From: Arctopsyche grandis
Lineage: Eukaryota > Arthropoda > Insecta > Trichoptera > Hydropsychidae
DNA length: 64,000 nt
NCBI RefSeq assembly: GCF_051622035.1
Contig: NC_135364.1
Coordinates: 11,733,001-11,797,000 of the forward strand
Direction: 5' to 3'
A program made the position numbers and the translations under genes. Of the stretch, positions 48,101-56,092 are shown one piece after another (the first letter of the stretch is position 1; each line of letters opens with the position of its first letter). Under the pieces are notes generated by a model. It was given only the letters and a program-made list of their open reading frames with translations, was not told the DNA's origin and did no database searches.

Positions 48101-51100
48101 TGTAATGTAATGTACGGCACAAAATATCTAGTGTAAAGATTCTGTATCTTTGTAAAATCAACTATGAAAAATTAAAAATTGTCGAAAACCGTTCCGCGTT
48201 CGAATTAAATCATCAACAAAGCACACATAACGAAAGCGTTAAACCGTTTCAAATCTGACTTGTTAATTTCCTGCATAATTTTAACGCAATCAGTCTCTTA
48301 GGCTCTGTATCTCACCGTATCCTCCTTTGGCTAATCCAATTTTCCATCTGAAGTGTCGTTAATTACACGAAGGTATGTATGTAGGTACGTTTGCCGTTCA
48401 GATGAGGTGGTAGAAATGGTGGGGGGAAGAGGGGGTTAGTTCCGGTGGTAAATGGCCGAGGTGTGCGAGCTCTCGTGATTTAGAAAGGGGACGTGAAAGC
48501 CCGTTCGCTTAATTATATTTTCACCTGTTTTCCACGCTGACGGCTTTTAAACCGAAATAGACCGGTCAATTCACTCTAGGTACTACCGTTCTTTTATACG
48601 GTTCAACAAAATACATATATGTACATACATATCTAGTGCTGCACCAAAGTATACCAAAACCAAAAGACCCGAAGGCCGAAAGTACATACAAAGGCGCCCC
48701 CATTCTAATGAATGACGCCCCCATTCTAATGAATGGGGGCGTCAAGTGAAATATTCAAACGTTTTAAAATCCTGGATAACACATCATTTCATTTAATATG
48801 GTTTTAGAAAAACACGCGATACCTATTTGTTAATAAGAACGGCGCATTTAGAATTGTATATTGTGCATATGCCAGTGGTTCATAACTAAAGAGCGGATCA
48901 ACTTTGCGCAGTTCATTGTTCATCGTTCGCCGTGCTTTGTTCATTTTTATGATGAACCTTTTTTTATGCTCTCTAGCTTTATAGTTTGCCCTGTTTCCTG
49001 GAAAATAGACCCAAAACGCCCTGTTTCCTGGAAAAAGAACGCTTCCGTTCCTACCTCTATTTATACCTAGACATTGGATAGTGATCAGAGCAATTGCTTT
49101 CGAGGCTTTATGGCTATTATTAATTTTGTAGAAAAACTTTTTTATTGCTCTATTGCAGGCCTGGGCAAACTTTTCGAATGAATGACCGCATTAGGAATTA
49201 AAAATGAACGTCGGGCCGCAAGTAAAATACTATTTATAGATATTCATTATTTACTGTCATGAGAAAGAATTTCAGCATAAAAAATAAGTGATCCTCTAAT
49301 AACCAACAATGTGGCACGCCACACAAAAATTTGAATCGGGCAGTTTGCCCTGGCCTGCTCTATTGCATTTAACACTGTTGGAACGTGTATTGTTACGTGC
49401 CATCGCCCTAATGACCATCTGATGTGTATTCATAACTAAGCTCATTCAACAATCGGAATTGAGATCTAAAGCAGTGTTTCCCAACCTTTTTATGCCACGC
49501 CCCACTCAATGCTTCAAAAATTTACTTGCCCCAATCATAATTATACAGCTCATCTAATTTTAAAAATAAATGAAGGCCACAAGCCATTAATAGAGCCTCA
49601 CTGACTGTTATAGCTATCTTATCAATTATATTACTGACAATATTGCTCAGTTGCATTTATTTGACATCTTTGTCATCAACATATATCTGTCCATTGCCCC
49701 CCCCCCCCCCCAACATTCAAATTGCCTCCTGCTGAAACGTGCGCCACACGTTGGGAAACACTGATCTAAAGCAGTAGTTTGAATGTGCGACCACCGGCAT
49801 CAACTGACTAATGATAAGACTTAGGCGTTGGTTTGGTACTTTTTAAATAACAATAGACCGCTCCATTAATGTACAAAGCAATAGAGGAAAAAAGCATGGT
49901 TGACAATAGTAAACTTTGGACAATGCTTTTCGCATTGTCCAAAGCATTTTTGGTATATGACAAATATTTTTAAAATATTTCGATGTTGGAAAGGATGAAT
50001 TTATTGAAAAGTTTCTGTGTTTTTCTATTTCAATAAAGGACCATCCGAATGCAATTAATATTTATAGTGCTATTAAGATGAATTCCCTAAGATGGATTTC
50101 CTAGATAAAATTACAAACACAATTTCTAAATTAAAATTAAAACTGAAAATAATAGGGACTTCAATCTTCAAATCTTGAACTCGATAAAAGTTTTGAGGAA
50201 TTTAATATTTTTGAAACTGTTTATTTTGTAACTTCCCCTCTTTAGATGATGACAAATGAAAAATTCATGTAAGATAACTATAATTTTCATTATTCAATTT
50301 AACTCACTGGACCAAAGTTAAATATGCGTTATTGGAAAATCAGTGGACCAGTGCTTGGACCACTTTAACAATAGAACCGTTGAAAATTTTTGATTGAAGT
50401 TATACATGAATCAAGCCAATTCAAAAAATCAGCAGAAATTTCTTTATTCAAACTTGTCGCACTGTGTGAATAAAATCCAATTATGCCATTACGAAATAAA
50501 AAAATTGATCAATATGAACAGAAATAACAATTGCGAGAGAAAAGGGGAATTCAGTATGCGCCACTCAACGGTCAGTGTAAGAATGATATCCGCCTTGCAC
50601 TTATTGTATATTATTGGATGTTTAATACGTTTAATGATTTTTTTAGGTAATTATAATAAATAACCTCGTAGGATATCACATTATTTTAACTTAAAACACA
50701 TATTTATAACTGGATGCTTGGAGTCCAGCACAGTGGCTAGCTGATTTTTTGAGGGATTAGGGTGAGGCGATATAGGGATTAAGGATAAGCCAATTTTTCC
50801 TATTACGGTATATTATAAAAAAACATTAAGTTGCACTTCATAAAAAATAAATATCAAATCCAGCTGACAGTTGTAAACTTAGAAGCAGCAATGCAGCTTG
50901 CATCGGAAGAAAGGTTTCCTAGCACGTTTTTCATTAATACTGAATTTTATCCATTTTTTATTTTGGTAAATAAAATTAAGCTTCGATTTTTTTGATTACA
51001 ACAAAAGGTAAACTTGGGAAGCCCACCAAACATTTCCATAGGACCACCGATGTCAATTATTCGGCCACGGTAAAATTTCACGTGAGAACCACTGATCTAG

Positions 51101-54100
51101 AGTATGCCTTTTTCCAAAGTACTATTTAAATAAAGCAAGGAAAGTGTTGCTAAAATGTTTAAAATATATTAAAGTACAGGAAAAGATCGGTTCCAATATA
51201 CATGTTTTCTTTATTCAGTGGCACGCTTGCCATCTAAGCAATTTTAAAAGGTATATGCGTACATAGATACATACATACAATGTGTGAGCAGGTATAGCCA
51301 TCTATTAAAAATTTCTAAATCGCACTACTTTAAATCTTAATTCTCATTTTAAACAAAATTTTTCATTTAATGCATTTATTCATTCCACTTAATTCGTTTT
51401 GAAACATTTCAAACAAAGAACAATATAATTGACGAATGTTATGTATACTTTGTACATATATTTACTTAAATAAAAAGTAAAAAAATAATCATAATTATAA
51501 TGGTGTAAATGTTTATAGCTTTATTAAGAAATAATTCTATTAAGAAGATTATTTATACAGTAAATGTTAGTGAGGTATTCCCACTAAACTTGATAAAATT
51601 TAGGCAAACATGAACAAAAAATTGCTTCGCCGGAAAAGCTCATACCCGCTTACAAACATATACCAAAATTTGTTTGTTCCAAATAATAAAATGTAGATTT
51701 GAATGGCAAAAAAAAAACAAAAAAAAGTAAATATACCTTGCAGTGCTCCAGTCCAGCAGAGCCAGAAGAGGGCCCATTTCGCAGTCCTGAATCTTTGCAG
51801 CCACCGAGGACGAAACATCAAAATTCCACATCGTCCTGACTCCTCACTGATACTTCCATCCTTGATCATTCCATTGCCTCCTATTTCGTCCCTCGGTGCT
51901 TCATCTGGAGTCTCGCCTAGGGGACTTCCCGCCTGCAACGGAACGAAACTCTGGGTGGACATTTTTTATATGAAACTCCACTCTCAAATCGAACACAATC
52001 AACAATGAATATGTTTTTTGTCGTTGATTGAATAAAAAAATGTTGACTTCCCCTCTATATATGAATGATTTAAACAGTGCGTATGTGCGTGTAATCGTTC
52101 GATACAAAACATTGAATGAGGTAGTCCCCCTAGTAACCTATAACGAAATATCTTCAAACGAACTTTCAAAAATAGATTTACTACATTCTTTATGGAGATT
52201 TTGTCAATGTGTTTTTCAAGCTTTTGTTAGCCATTTAAGTAATGTCTCTAATTTACTCCGTCGATTGCTTTATAAAAGAGCACTTCGTCACTTTCTTTTA
52301 TAATGTAATCAACGACATAATTGACAATCACTGTTACGTTACGAGAGAAGAGCGGAACAAGATAATATAAAACCACTTTAAGGTCATGTCACTTTTCTAG
52401 TTTTTAAATTGTAATTTACGTTTATATGATATTCACTTTAATATACTACGCGTCCTTTTTATCTTGAGAATTTTAGGACTCGAGATTGTTTAACTTCCCA
52501 CGGTGCACATTTTTCACGTAAAACATTCATTATTATAAAAAAAGTTATACATACAAATAAGAAATATTTTGTTTAAATTTAAACACAATTTGATTTAATA
52601 TTAAAATTTTAGCTAATTTTTGTATTAGCCTATTGATTAAAAATTATTTTAATGAACACGATGAACACACTGAGTTTGTATTGTAAAATTTCATACGACT
52701 GTTATTTTGGATATTATTTTTATAAAAATGAAAAGGACTTTTCCTAAAGTTTATCGCGGGAAAATTTCGAGAAGACGAAGGATATCCAAGAGGACATCCC
52801 GCCTCCGGGAAGGGCAACGTGTAACTGGAGTTTGGAGTAAAGGAACACGCCGCATATAACCCCCGATATCTCTCGAAGTTCTTATATCTACATATATACA
52901 TATGTATGAATATACCTACACACATTTTGAAAAATGAAACTGGCTGCACTTTAAACAAACAATTTTAAAGAATAAATAAAAAAAAATGTAAACAGAAGCG
53001 TCCAGCTTTGCTTTTTTGTTTGTTATACGTTTTTATATTTACATACCTTTTAATAACAAAAGTTTCTTCAAAGGATTCTTACTAATTTACATTTTATTCC
53101 GCACGATTTTCATAATAAACTTTTTTACTTAGAAATAAACTTTTGATAGGAAACCTCGAATCAATTTTGAAGTTGAAGTTTGTTTTAATCAAATGGCTTC
53201 GAAGAATCAAGTTTATAATTGAATATTCAATTCAGAAAATTCAAAAAAATATATTAATTTCTGCCATAATGATGTGAATCATTTTGAAAGCATCATCATT
53301 AAGAACGAAATTGACCCGAGTTCTTATCGTTGCTGTGATTTAATCAACATGTCACACATGATTATCTCCCAAAACTTTGACCTAGACGCAGTGGCGTAGC
53401 TACCTCATAGTAAAGGCATTCAAAGCATGAGATCCCAACTTGACAGGTGGTCAAAATTTATATATATACATATGTATATACATTAGTACTCAATATAATA
53501 TAACACTGTCGAAAATATCGAAGCAACTATTTGTGCTTAAATCATTGCAGACCATAAAAGCCATTTGGGTTCAAGTAGGATAATTAATACGTAGCGCCAT
53601 ATTAAGAAAAAACTTAATTGGAAAATTTTTCAAATATATCCATAAGACTAATCCCAAAATTTTGGAAAGCTTAAATCGAGAAAAATGAACTTTTAAAATC
53701 AGTGAGCTAAGTAAAATTTATTTTTTTGTTGAGTTATTATACTGTAATGTAAATATGTATCAAGAAATAATTTGATTTATTTTATCTCATATTTTTAAAA
53801 ATTAGATTGAGATAGATACACATAAGTGAGTGAGGAAAAATTTTGCATTAGGGCCCAAAATTTCTAGCTACACCACTTCCTAGACGTCAAACTACATATA
53901 TCCAAATTGAAATGTATTAAAATTAGATAATGGAGATTTTAAATCGTGAGTCCCGCGATGGTCATCACCAAGATGATAATTGGATGACGTACGACCACCA
54001 GTCACACTTCGGAGCGTGCTCGTTCATCCTCAAGAACGAGATTAAATTGGTTGAATACCCACGCGTGTTGGCCGTCATAAAGGAAACAGTACGAGCACCG

Positions 54101-56067
54101 ATCGGAAGTAAACAAATGAACCCGAAAATTGATCAACTGGTGGGGTGTGGGGCCTGCGGAAGCTGTGCAAGTATGCAACTCCATTCAAAAGGGCAAACCC
54201 TTCAGACCAGATCATTGTTCGGCGCACTGAAAGAAGTTGCCACTGTGCAAATTGTCAACCACTGTGACGAACGTTTTCTTCCTTTTTCTTTTCGATGTAT
54301 ATAAAATAAATCCATGGATTTATCCAATACGAAAAAAATATCATTACATTAATACTAGTGTCTGAAATATTAAACTTTTTATATATGATTTTTATGGATG
54401 TAAATTTTCAATATTTAATTGATTAAAAAATGAAAGATTAAAATCTCATTTACTTAATGAATTTTAAGATAAGTGGGAAATTAAATTTAATCCTAATATG
54501 TATATGCGAATTTTAAAACCCACCATCTTATTGGAACCAAATCATTTTAAAATTTCATGATTCTCATTCAGAAAGTAAAAAGATTATGCTTAGAAAAATG
54601 ATAGATAGTATAAAAACATTCTAAAGTTTGTGTGACTAATATTAAAGCGAAATTGAAGTGCAATCTAGGGATTGCAATACCGGTATACCGATTTTTCGTT
54701 ATATCGACAAAATGTCGCTATCGGTAAATACCAGTAAATTTTAAAATTTGAATCGGAAACTATTTATTCACGAATTGAGAACATATAGAGGGATATAATT
54801 GCATAATTTTACATAAAAAATCGATGCAAATGGCGTGTTGTGGATTAAATTGTCTGGAATTTGTTTACCTTCAGTATAAAATAGGTTTATTTCAAATTGA
54901 TAAATTCACTGGCAACACAGACCAAACAAATCGTAATAAATGTGATCAGACGGTTGTTTCAATTAGTATGATTGAAACTTTCGAATGTTCCAAACTTTAA
55001 ATAATCTACGCACGCTGTGTATAATGCTGAGTTGTTCCGTGATTTATTCGGAGCCAGCTCGTCGACGGAACAACAATAAAATACCTCGCTGCTTCTTTCA
55101 CTCCGATCTCAGAAACCCATCTTCACATCTAAGCTACTATACTATCTGTAAAAGAGATGTAAAAATATGGGAGACATTTTCAAATAAAATTAATCCTCCA
55201 AAACTATAAAATGTTCGAGTGCCTCAAGTGGTAAGATCTATTTTATGTGTAATCTATAATATTTTGATAGATTTATATGTATGTGAGCACGCTACCTAGC
55301 TATAAATAAGCATACATACATACATATATAAACATACCTATACATTTTCCTTCGTGTGATGTTTATATACTATTGCAGACAATACATCACTGAAAATAAC
55401 TTTGGATAATCCTGGCATATGGTTAAACCGCTCTCCGCACGGTTAATAATAATCACATATTGTCCATAGAAAATTTACGAGGGGGATGAAATGGTGTAAG
55501 GTTGAAATAGTCGCATAAAAGAGACGGTTCGGTTCTGGCAAATAATGAGAAGTGAATCTCTCGAAACCCCCTCGGTCATTTAATATTAGGGGTCGCGGTT
55601 CGATTAAATTTATGACGGTAGACACGACGCGACACTCTTTTATAATATTGAATTAATACTCGTCATCATAAATCATCAACGCTCCTTACACCGAACATAA
55701 TTTATTTTTAGCGAGTTAATTTGAAATTTTCCTGAGAGGGATGGTGTCCGAATTGCGATGGCGATTGTAATTAAAACGCACCCGTGAGATTTATGTATAG
55801 CGCGAATTCCTCGGTACATACCGCAAGATGGATGGCCACGAAATTGCTGTCATCATCAGCGGCCACGGTACCATTATCGTCCGACTTCTTGGCATTCTCT
55901 GGGCTGTTTGGCATTCCTTGCGAACCGAAGTGTTCCTCGGAACGGACGTTATCGTTAATCCGGGGTCCCGGTTCCGAGGGGTCGGCCACAAATGCCTGGT
56001 TGACGTATCCATCTTGAGGGAAGGGACTGCTCCTCAACTCGACGTTGCTGTCAGAATCCACTGTCAT
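15972..56067 (-). CDS. Oatp: Organic anion transporting polypeptide (Oatp / SLCO family)
   Basis: Twelve-helix plasma-membrane transporter for organic anions, steroid conjugates and, in some insect members, ecdysteroids. Coding exons in order are 55822-56067, 51737-51932, 43636-43943, 42537-42720, 31483-31585, 20275-20396, 17288-17536, 16993-17203, 16497-16916, 16247-16429 and 15972-16173. All phases fit, giving 807 residues. Diagnostic sequence: [20 protein letters not shown] in exon 3, the superfamily signature around [12 protein letters not shown] in exon 6, and a Cys-rich Kazal-like extracellular loop ([27 protein letters not shown]) in exon 9. Several introns are 4-11 kb and hold the window's transposons. 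Intron 10 is GC-AG. I cannot say which Oatp subfamily this is; an Oatp74D-like ecdysone importer is one possibility to test. Confidence 0.93.
16172..16246 (-). other. GC-AG intron of Oatp (intron 10, 16174-16246)
   Basis: Minus-strand exon 10 ends AGCAG, then GCTAGT; the next exon begins after TTTCAG. Using this GC donor gives exactly the phase needed for ..[15 protein letters not shown].. A GT donor three bases on (GTTTCA) would break the frame. Listed with reversed limits because the intron reads on the minus strand. Confidence 0.75.
17537..18079. other. Oatp intron 6, right-hand unassigned part
   Basis: AT-rich intron with short TACATA microsatellites; no gene or clear repeat seen. Confidence 0.5.
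18080..18290 (-). repeat. tRNA-derived SINE, copy 1
   Basis: Reading the minus strand, the head has GCCAGCAATATGGATCGGTG and the perfect Pol III B box GGTTCGATCCC; the body includes GAAACGGTTCCTCC in complement. Same family as 30056-30305, 40080-40352 and 41832-42070. Confidence 0.75.
18308..18520. mobile_element. Fold-back MITE, copy a (internally deleted)
   Basis: Ends are inverted: CTCACGGGCCCGAATGTGAA on the left against its complement on the right, then GGAGACCG. The left arm is deleted between AATATCGGAAGGCAAA and TGTTCCTGTTG. Family members at 33183-33448 and 39284-39667. Confidence 0.75.
18640..20057 (-). mobile_element. RTE LINE, young 5'-truncated copy
   Basis: Near-identical to the 3' half of the intact element at 35374-39060 and ending in the same GAT-repeat tail (18640-18657). 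Truncated at the CGGCC/G-run near 20057. The reverse-transcriptase frame is still open to its stop at 18655, with only two small in-frame deletions relative to the full copy. It lies in the sense direction of Oatp, in intron 6. Confidence 0.92.
18655..20057 (-). pseudogene. Truncated RTE reverse transcriptase ORF
   Basis: Retains RT motifs [29 protein letters not shown] and [11 protein letters not shown], and the C-terminal [16 protein letters not shown] region, but lacks the endonuclease and the first RT blocks. It has no start of its own; an upstream in-frame Met is fortuitous intron sequence. Confidence 0.9.
20480..21130. other. GC-rich non-repeat block in an Oatp intron
   Basis: Clearly less AT-rich than the rest of the intron, no ORF of note. 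It holds an inverted pair (CGTGGGTACTTGCGC near 20870 and CACGTAGCAAGTACCC near 20930). It lies just upstream (gene sense) of exon 20275-20396. Could be a regulatory island; function unknown. Confidence 0.35.
21492..22012. mobile_element. piggyBac-type MITE, family 1
   Basis: Bounded by TTAA on both sides (21488-21491 and 22013-22016). Terminal inverted repeats GAGGGCTGTACACC / GGTGTCCAGCCCTC with one mismatch. 521 bp, no coding capacity. Confidence 0.85.
22017..22790 (+). mobile_element. Degenerate LINE fragment, second LINE family
   Basis: 3' part of an RT ORF broken by frameshifts: readable pieces are [61 protein letters not shown] and [15 protein letters not shown]. It ends in an A/G-rich GAA tail. 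Different from the RTE family; it begins immediately at the piggyBac MITE boundary. Confidence 0.8.
22950..23295 (-). mobile_element. Second copy of the same degenerate LINE, opposite orientation
   Basis: On the minus strand it matches 22450-22790 (GGATGGTCAGACC / GGATGGTCAGGCC, CACGACGCTCAGCATT), with an AT-rich interruption near 23130-23190. It is tail-to-tail with the plus-strand copy, about 160 bp apart. Confidence 0.7.
23296..25318. other. Oatp intron sequence, nothing recognised
   Basis: AT-rich with TACATA-type microsatellites near 23515, 23805 and 24405. Short frames here have no recognisable family or splice context. Confidence 0.5.
25319..25634 (+). mobile_element. Non-autonomous Helitron, copy 1
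   Basis: Starts TC after an A (25318) and ends CTAG before a T (25635). A 9-bp hairpin GCATGCGTT/AACGCATGC (25591-25599 with 25613-25621) sits 9 bp before CTAG. This is the full Helitron terminal signature. It contains a GGGAAC-rich tract at about 25550-25588. Confidence 0.9.
25980..26045. repeat. Short dispersed repeat, copy 1
   Basis: Shares TTATTTTAACTTAAAAC and GTCCAGCACAGTGG with 50672-50738. Probably the end of an unidentified element. Confidence 0.5.
26128..26660. repeat. Region of repeated GGTCAGT/GGTCTGT words
   Basis: At least seven GGTCAGT or GGTCTGT-type words occur between 26128 and 26290 on the plus strand, and their complements ACTGACC near 26585 and 26615. The arrangement suggests an old element with clustered inverted repeats. 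No ORF. Confidence 0.4.
27884..28402. mobile_element. piggyBac-type MITE, family 2
   Basis: TTAA on both sides (27880-27883 and 28403-28406), with terminal inverted repeats GGTCCGTTTATA / TATAAACGAACC (one mismatch). 519 bp, no coding capacity. A truncated relative lies at 47130-47271. Confidence 0.85.
28407..30055. other. Oatp intron sequence with microsatellites
   Basis: TACATA microsatellites at about 28480, 29095, 29510 and 30005, plus one copy of the ACAATGGTC hairpin motif at 29202-29239. No gene recognised. Confidence 0.5.
29202..29239. repeat. Recurring CCACAATGGTC hairpin motif (copy 1 of 4)
   Basis: GGAATTCCTGTTATGCCACAATGGTC-type sequence; related copies at 32814-32859, 46931-46970 and 61096-61140. 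The fullest copies have GGACCATTGTGG at one end and CCACAATGGTC or CTACAATGGTC at the other, able to pair across about 20 nt. Confidence 0.65.
30056..30305 (-). repeat. tRNA-derived SINE, copy 2 (diverged)
   Basis: Shares the tail TTTGAAATTAAATTCAAAT, the body GGAACCGTTTCAACAA and a degenerate B-box region with copies 1, 3 and 4. Minus orientation. Confidence 0.65.
31710..32005 (+). mobile_element. Decayed RTE LINE fragment
   Basis: Matches about 38590-38900 of the intact RTE (AGTATGGAACGCC, AGAGTGAAGAGATTGAAA, TTTACCCGAGAGAACG), with several indels. Adjacent to Oatp exon 31483-31585 in its intron. Confidence 0.8.
32006..32970. other. Oatp intron 4 block with a GC-rich patch
   Basis: 32430-32690 is GC-rich and contains an unassigned 113-codon plus-strand frame (32447-32788) that I do not recognise and would not call a gene. 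One ACAATGG hairpin-motif copy lies at 32814-32859. Confidence 0.35.
32973..34085. repeat. Dispersed repeat, copy A (interrupted by a MITE)
   Basis: Shares long stretches with 47590-48058, including CAACCCATGACTTTATCTAT, GACCAAAACCTTATCAG and TAAGTTAGTACATAAA. The homology resumes after the MITE at 33183-33448 with AAATTTTCAGCTTGA. It continues as repeat-like sequence to about 34085. Family not identified. Confidence 0.65.
33183..33448. mobile_element. Fold-back MITE, copy b, with TA target duplication
   Basis: Inserted in repeat A; the related repeat at 47960 shows the empty site. TA flanks both ends (33181-33182 and 33449-33450), and the termini are CCGGTTTCC / GAGACCGG. The right arm is shortened. 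TA duplication points to Tc1/mariner-type mobilisation. Confidence 0.8.
34283..34332. repeat. Perfect 50-bp palindrome
   Basis: Every base pairs around a centre between 34307 and 34308, with no loop; core AGCTATAATATATTATAGCT. In an Oatp intron. Confidence 0.95.
34480..35230. other. GC-richer unassigned block
   Basis: Stands out from the AT-rich intron and ends in GGGTGGGTGGGTGG near 35178. ACCATCC words recur on the plus strand at about 34563, 34583, 34756 and 35223-35265. Overlapping frames on both strands have no recognisable family. Confidence 0.3.
35309..35373. repeat. (TA)n microsatellite, left flank of the intact RTE
   Basis: Uninterrupted TA repeat of about 64 bp. Confidence 0.95.
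35374..39060 (+). mobile_element. Full-length RTE-clade LINE
   Basis: About 3.7 kb: a presumed 5' UTR (35374-36090), one 985-codon ORF, and a 3' end of GAT repeats (39046-39060) directly followed by (TA)n. The left end also abuts (TA)n, so the target appears to have been a TA microsatellite. It lies antisense to Oatp in intron 4. The 5' limit is inferred from the microsatellite edge. Confidence 0.85.
36091..39048 (+). CDS. RTE ORF: apurinic-type endonuclease + reverse transcriptase
   Basis: A single open frame of 985 residues with no stop or frameshift. Endonuclease: [11 protein letters not shown] near residue 50, [11 protein letters not shown] near 85, VYAPTS near 155, [10 protein letters not shown] near 190 and [10 protein letters not shown] near 282. 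Reverse transcriptase: [20 protein letters not shown] near 550, [16 protein letters not shown] near 630, [14 protein letters not shown] near 687 and the catalytic FADD at 730. The C-terminal extension has [16 protein letters not shown]. One ORF with APE-type endonuclease plus RT and a short tandem 3' tail is the RTE pattern. It could encode active protein. Confidence 0.93.
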   Translation: MAVRTHSLNGNLSQVPPFSQHILDKCEKNNIQTSNKVRVTMDDSLANRNLYLATYNVRTLSSEGSVLALENELENIKWDIVGLSEVRRKQQNQIILKSGNCLYWRGLPNGRIGGVGFLINKRIERNIIEISDISERICYIVLRISSRYTCQIFQVYAPTSSHPDEEIEDFYEKIQDAYDNSRHHFKIIMGDFNAKIGQKANTERAVGNFGTGQRNDRGDRLIEFAEHNRLFITNSFFRKNTNNKWTWESPKGDRNEIDFILTNALHSVKDVSVLSKVDIGSDHRLVRAKMAININCERRKLIKGCSNSPDFAQLRSRKKEFELELGNRYGKLNPEADIEELNTVISSVLTSTGKKLGGFRKQIKLSKISAETKNLIKHKRNLDRDNNKQEYNLVNKEIKKRIVRDVRDFNSKLIENTIKNNRSLKKCKQDLFLGKNQMIAIRSESGVIIRNREEIIDRVYTFYAKLYENDNGQFPALESTHGQRVPAVLPSEVEAALKTAKNGKTPGEDNIPIDLLKCGGPPLINILARLFSKCIQNQAIPEGWNNATIILIHKKGDKSDIKNYRPISLLSAVYKLFTKVITERLKNILDENQPIEQAGFRANFSTMDHLQVVGELIERANEYQRPLCLGFVDYEKAFDTVSHNAVLNALKTQGVPEPYVGLLAAIYKNATASVKIFSGTDRFSIGKGVRQGDTISPKLFNAVLEGVFRKLDWDTAGVSINGRFLSHLRFADDIVLVARDSADLLIRLTQLDRESRKVGLKINVDKTKLMFNSYCMPDSIPLDDKPVEVVNNYLYLGQIIDMSGSKNEEIKRRMKLGWSAFGRMNAVFKSKMPLCLKKRIFDQCVLPVMTYGCETWTLNAKMQNKIQCTQRSMERCMLGITRKDRKRNTWVRNMTRVVDIVDRVKRLKWQWAGHVARRMDERWTKEVLEWYPREGKRVKGRPQGRWVNEIRKMCGMRWMSVAQNRDEWKRVGEAFIQQWMANGCK
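39061..39150. repeat. (TA)n microsatellite, right flank of the intact RTE
   Basis: About 90 bp of TA immediately after the GAT tail. Confidence 0.95.
39284..39667. mobile_element. Fold-back MITE, copy c (most complete)
   Basis: About 384 bp, almost entirely a hairpin: left and right arms of about 170 bp are near-perfect complements (for example ATCGAAAATCGAAAGATCTT and its complement), around a short centre. It is flanked by TA. Transcription through it would give a long double-stranded RNA stem. Confidence 0.85.
39679..40064 (+). mobile_element. Non-autonomous Helitron, copy 2
   Basis: Same family as 25319-25634: GTGTCTCGAATAGGCTCCTA, then GGGAAC repeats, hairpin GCATGCGT/ACGCATGT (40021-40028 with 40044-40051) and CTAG at 40061-40064 before T. 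The 5' TC is at 39679 or 39691. Confidence 0.88.
40080..40352 (-). repeat. tRNA-derived SINE, copy 3
   Basis: Minus-strand head GGTGGCTGCGTTAATGCT and B-box-like GGGTTCAAGCCC; body GAAACGGTTCCTTATC; tail AATATAATTTCAAATT. Confidence 0.8.
40353..41831. other. Oatp intron sequence, nothing recognised
   Basis: AT-rich with a small GC-richer patch at 41210-41420 and a G-run near 41620. No gene or known repeat. Confidence 0.45.
41832..42070 (+). repeat. tRNA-derived SINE, copy 4
   Basis: Plus orientation: GCCAGCAGTATAGGTCGGTA head, B-box-like GAGTTCGAGCCC at 41886, body with GTGACTCCAAGTCGATCG, and tail CACCACTATTTGAATAT. It confirms the polarity of the family. Confidence 0.8.
42721..43635. other. 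Oatp intron 3, nothing recognised
   Basis: No repeat family or ORF identified. Weak ATATAC microsatellite near 43590-43620. Confidence 0.5.
43944..44978. other. Oatp intron 2, left part, nothing recognised
   Basis: AT-rich with TATGTA microsatellites near 44530. No gene. Confidence 0.5.
44979..45557. mobile_element. MITE with ~20-bp+ terminal inverted repeats
   Basis: Left end GTTACAGTTGAAGTGTATC and right-end complement GTTACAGTCGAAGTGTATC; flanks TTATACAT and ATATACAT match at 7 of 8 bases. The words AGTTGGAATATATT and GTTGAAGTGTAT recur several times inside. No ORF. Superfamily uncertain. Confidence 0.7.
45558..47129. other. Oatp intron 2 sequence
   Basis: No gene. Holds one ACAATGGTC hairpin-motif copy (46931-46970) and a GC-richer patch around 46180-46420. 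Confidence 0.45.
47130..47271. mobile_element. Truncated relative of piggyBac MITE family 2
   Basis: Complement of the left ~160 bp of the element at 27884-28402: shares CGTGCAGTTGACGTGCAAT-like sequence and ends TATAAACGGACC. Truncated on its left. Confidence 0.7.
47590..48058. repeat. Dispersed repeat, copy B
   Basis: Relative of 32973-33545 (see that entry), without the MITE, so it shows the empty insertion site. About 470 bp. Confidence 0.65.
48240..48620. other. GC-richer intron block
   Basis: Non-repetitive by eye, with a GGGGGGAAGAGGGGG tract near 48420. No ORF. Possible regulatory block. Confidence 0.25.
48694..48743. repeat. 21-bp tandem duplication with a 13-bp perfect hairpin
   Basis: Two tandem copies of CGCCCCCATTCTAATGAATG; the second, with following bases, forms GACGCCCCCATTC / GAATGGGGGCGTC (48714-48726 with 48731-48743). 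Confidence 0.9.
49156..49357. mobile_element. hAT MITE with 8-bp target duplication
   Basis: Terminal inverted repeats CAGGCCTGGGCAAACT / AGTTTGCCCTGGCCTG (one mismatch); perfect target duplication CTCTATTG (49148-49155 and 49358-49365). 202 bp, no coding. Confidence 0.95.
49472..49763. mobile_element. hAT MITE with 8-bp target duplication
   Basis: Termini CAGTGTTTCCCAAC / GTTGGGAAACACTG are perfect; target duplication ATCTAAAG at 49464-49471 and 49764-49771. 292 bp, with an internal C-run near 49697-49710. Confidence 0.95.
49914..49944. repeat. Perfect 13-bp stem hairpin
   Basis: CTTTGGACAATGC and GCATTGTCCAAAG separated by TTTTC. Confidence 0.9.
50672..50738. repeat. Short dispersed repeat, copy 2
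   Basis: Matches 25980-26045 through GTCCAGCACAGTGG. Confidence 0.5.
50739..51736. other. Oatp intron 2, right part
   Basis: AT-rich. GTGAGAACCACTGATCTAGAG near 51080 looks like one end of a hAT element, but the partner end was not found. No gene. Confidence 0.35.
51737..51962 (-). CDS. Oatp: Oatp exon 2, with an alternative start
   Basis: As an internal exon it begins at 51932 after TTGCAG. Reading further upstream in frame gives [10 protein letters not shown] starting at 51962, so the same exon can serve as a first coding exon and give a 735-residue isoform. It encodes a cytosolic stretch and the first membrane helix ([12 protein letters not shown]). Donor GTATAT after 51737. Confidence 0.75.
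52054..52061 (-). promoter_or_regulatory. Candidate TATA box of an internal Oatp promoter
   Basis: TATATAGAGG on the minus strand lies about 92 bp upstream of the alternative ATG at 51962; transcription would start near 52028. Would produce the short-N-terminus isoform. Confidence 0.4.
52110..53388. other. Oatp intron 1b, nothing recognised
   Basis: Upstream of the candidate internal promoter. No gene or known repeat. A GC-richer patch lies at 52740-52880. Confidence 0.4.
53389..53878. mobile_element. hAT MITE, CAGTGGCGTAGC family, copy 1
   Basis: Termini CAGTGGCGTAGCTACC / CTAGCTACACCACTT (diverged right end); perfect 8-bp target duplication CCTAGACG (53381-53388 and 53879-53886). 490 bp. 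Confidence 0.9.
53930..54300. other. GC-richer block with an unassigned frame
   Basis: A 124-codon plus-strand frame (53930-54304) has no recognisable family, no splice context and lies in an Oatp intron. I would not call it a gene. Confidence 0.25.
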
Positions 56068-56092
56068 CTCAAACACCCTTTTTTCCACATCT
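55822..56092 (-). CDS. Oatp: Oatp coding exon 1 (long isoform N-terminus)
   Basis: Acceptor TTATTTCAG precedes 56092. The first Met in frame is at 56065-56067 ([16 protein letters not shown]), followed by an acidic, Ser/Asn-rich cytosolic N-terminus of 82 residues. The frame is also open upstream into the 5' UTR exon, but has no Met before a stop, so this Met is the likely start. Donor GTATGT at 55821. Confidence 0.75.

Noticed and set aside
51050..51100. GTGAGAACCACTG, resembling the right end of a hAT element
   Set aside because: No convincing left end; the CAGTGGTTCATAAC at 48871 is too far away and does not match well enough.
53930..54304. 124-codon plus-strand frame
   Set aside because: No recognised motif; it begins just after a hAT insertion and is in an intron; composition alone explains the open frame.
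54656..54760. GGGATTGCAATACCGGTATACC, resembling a hAT end
   Set aside because: No matching right end or target duplication found nearby.
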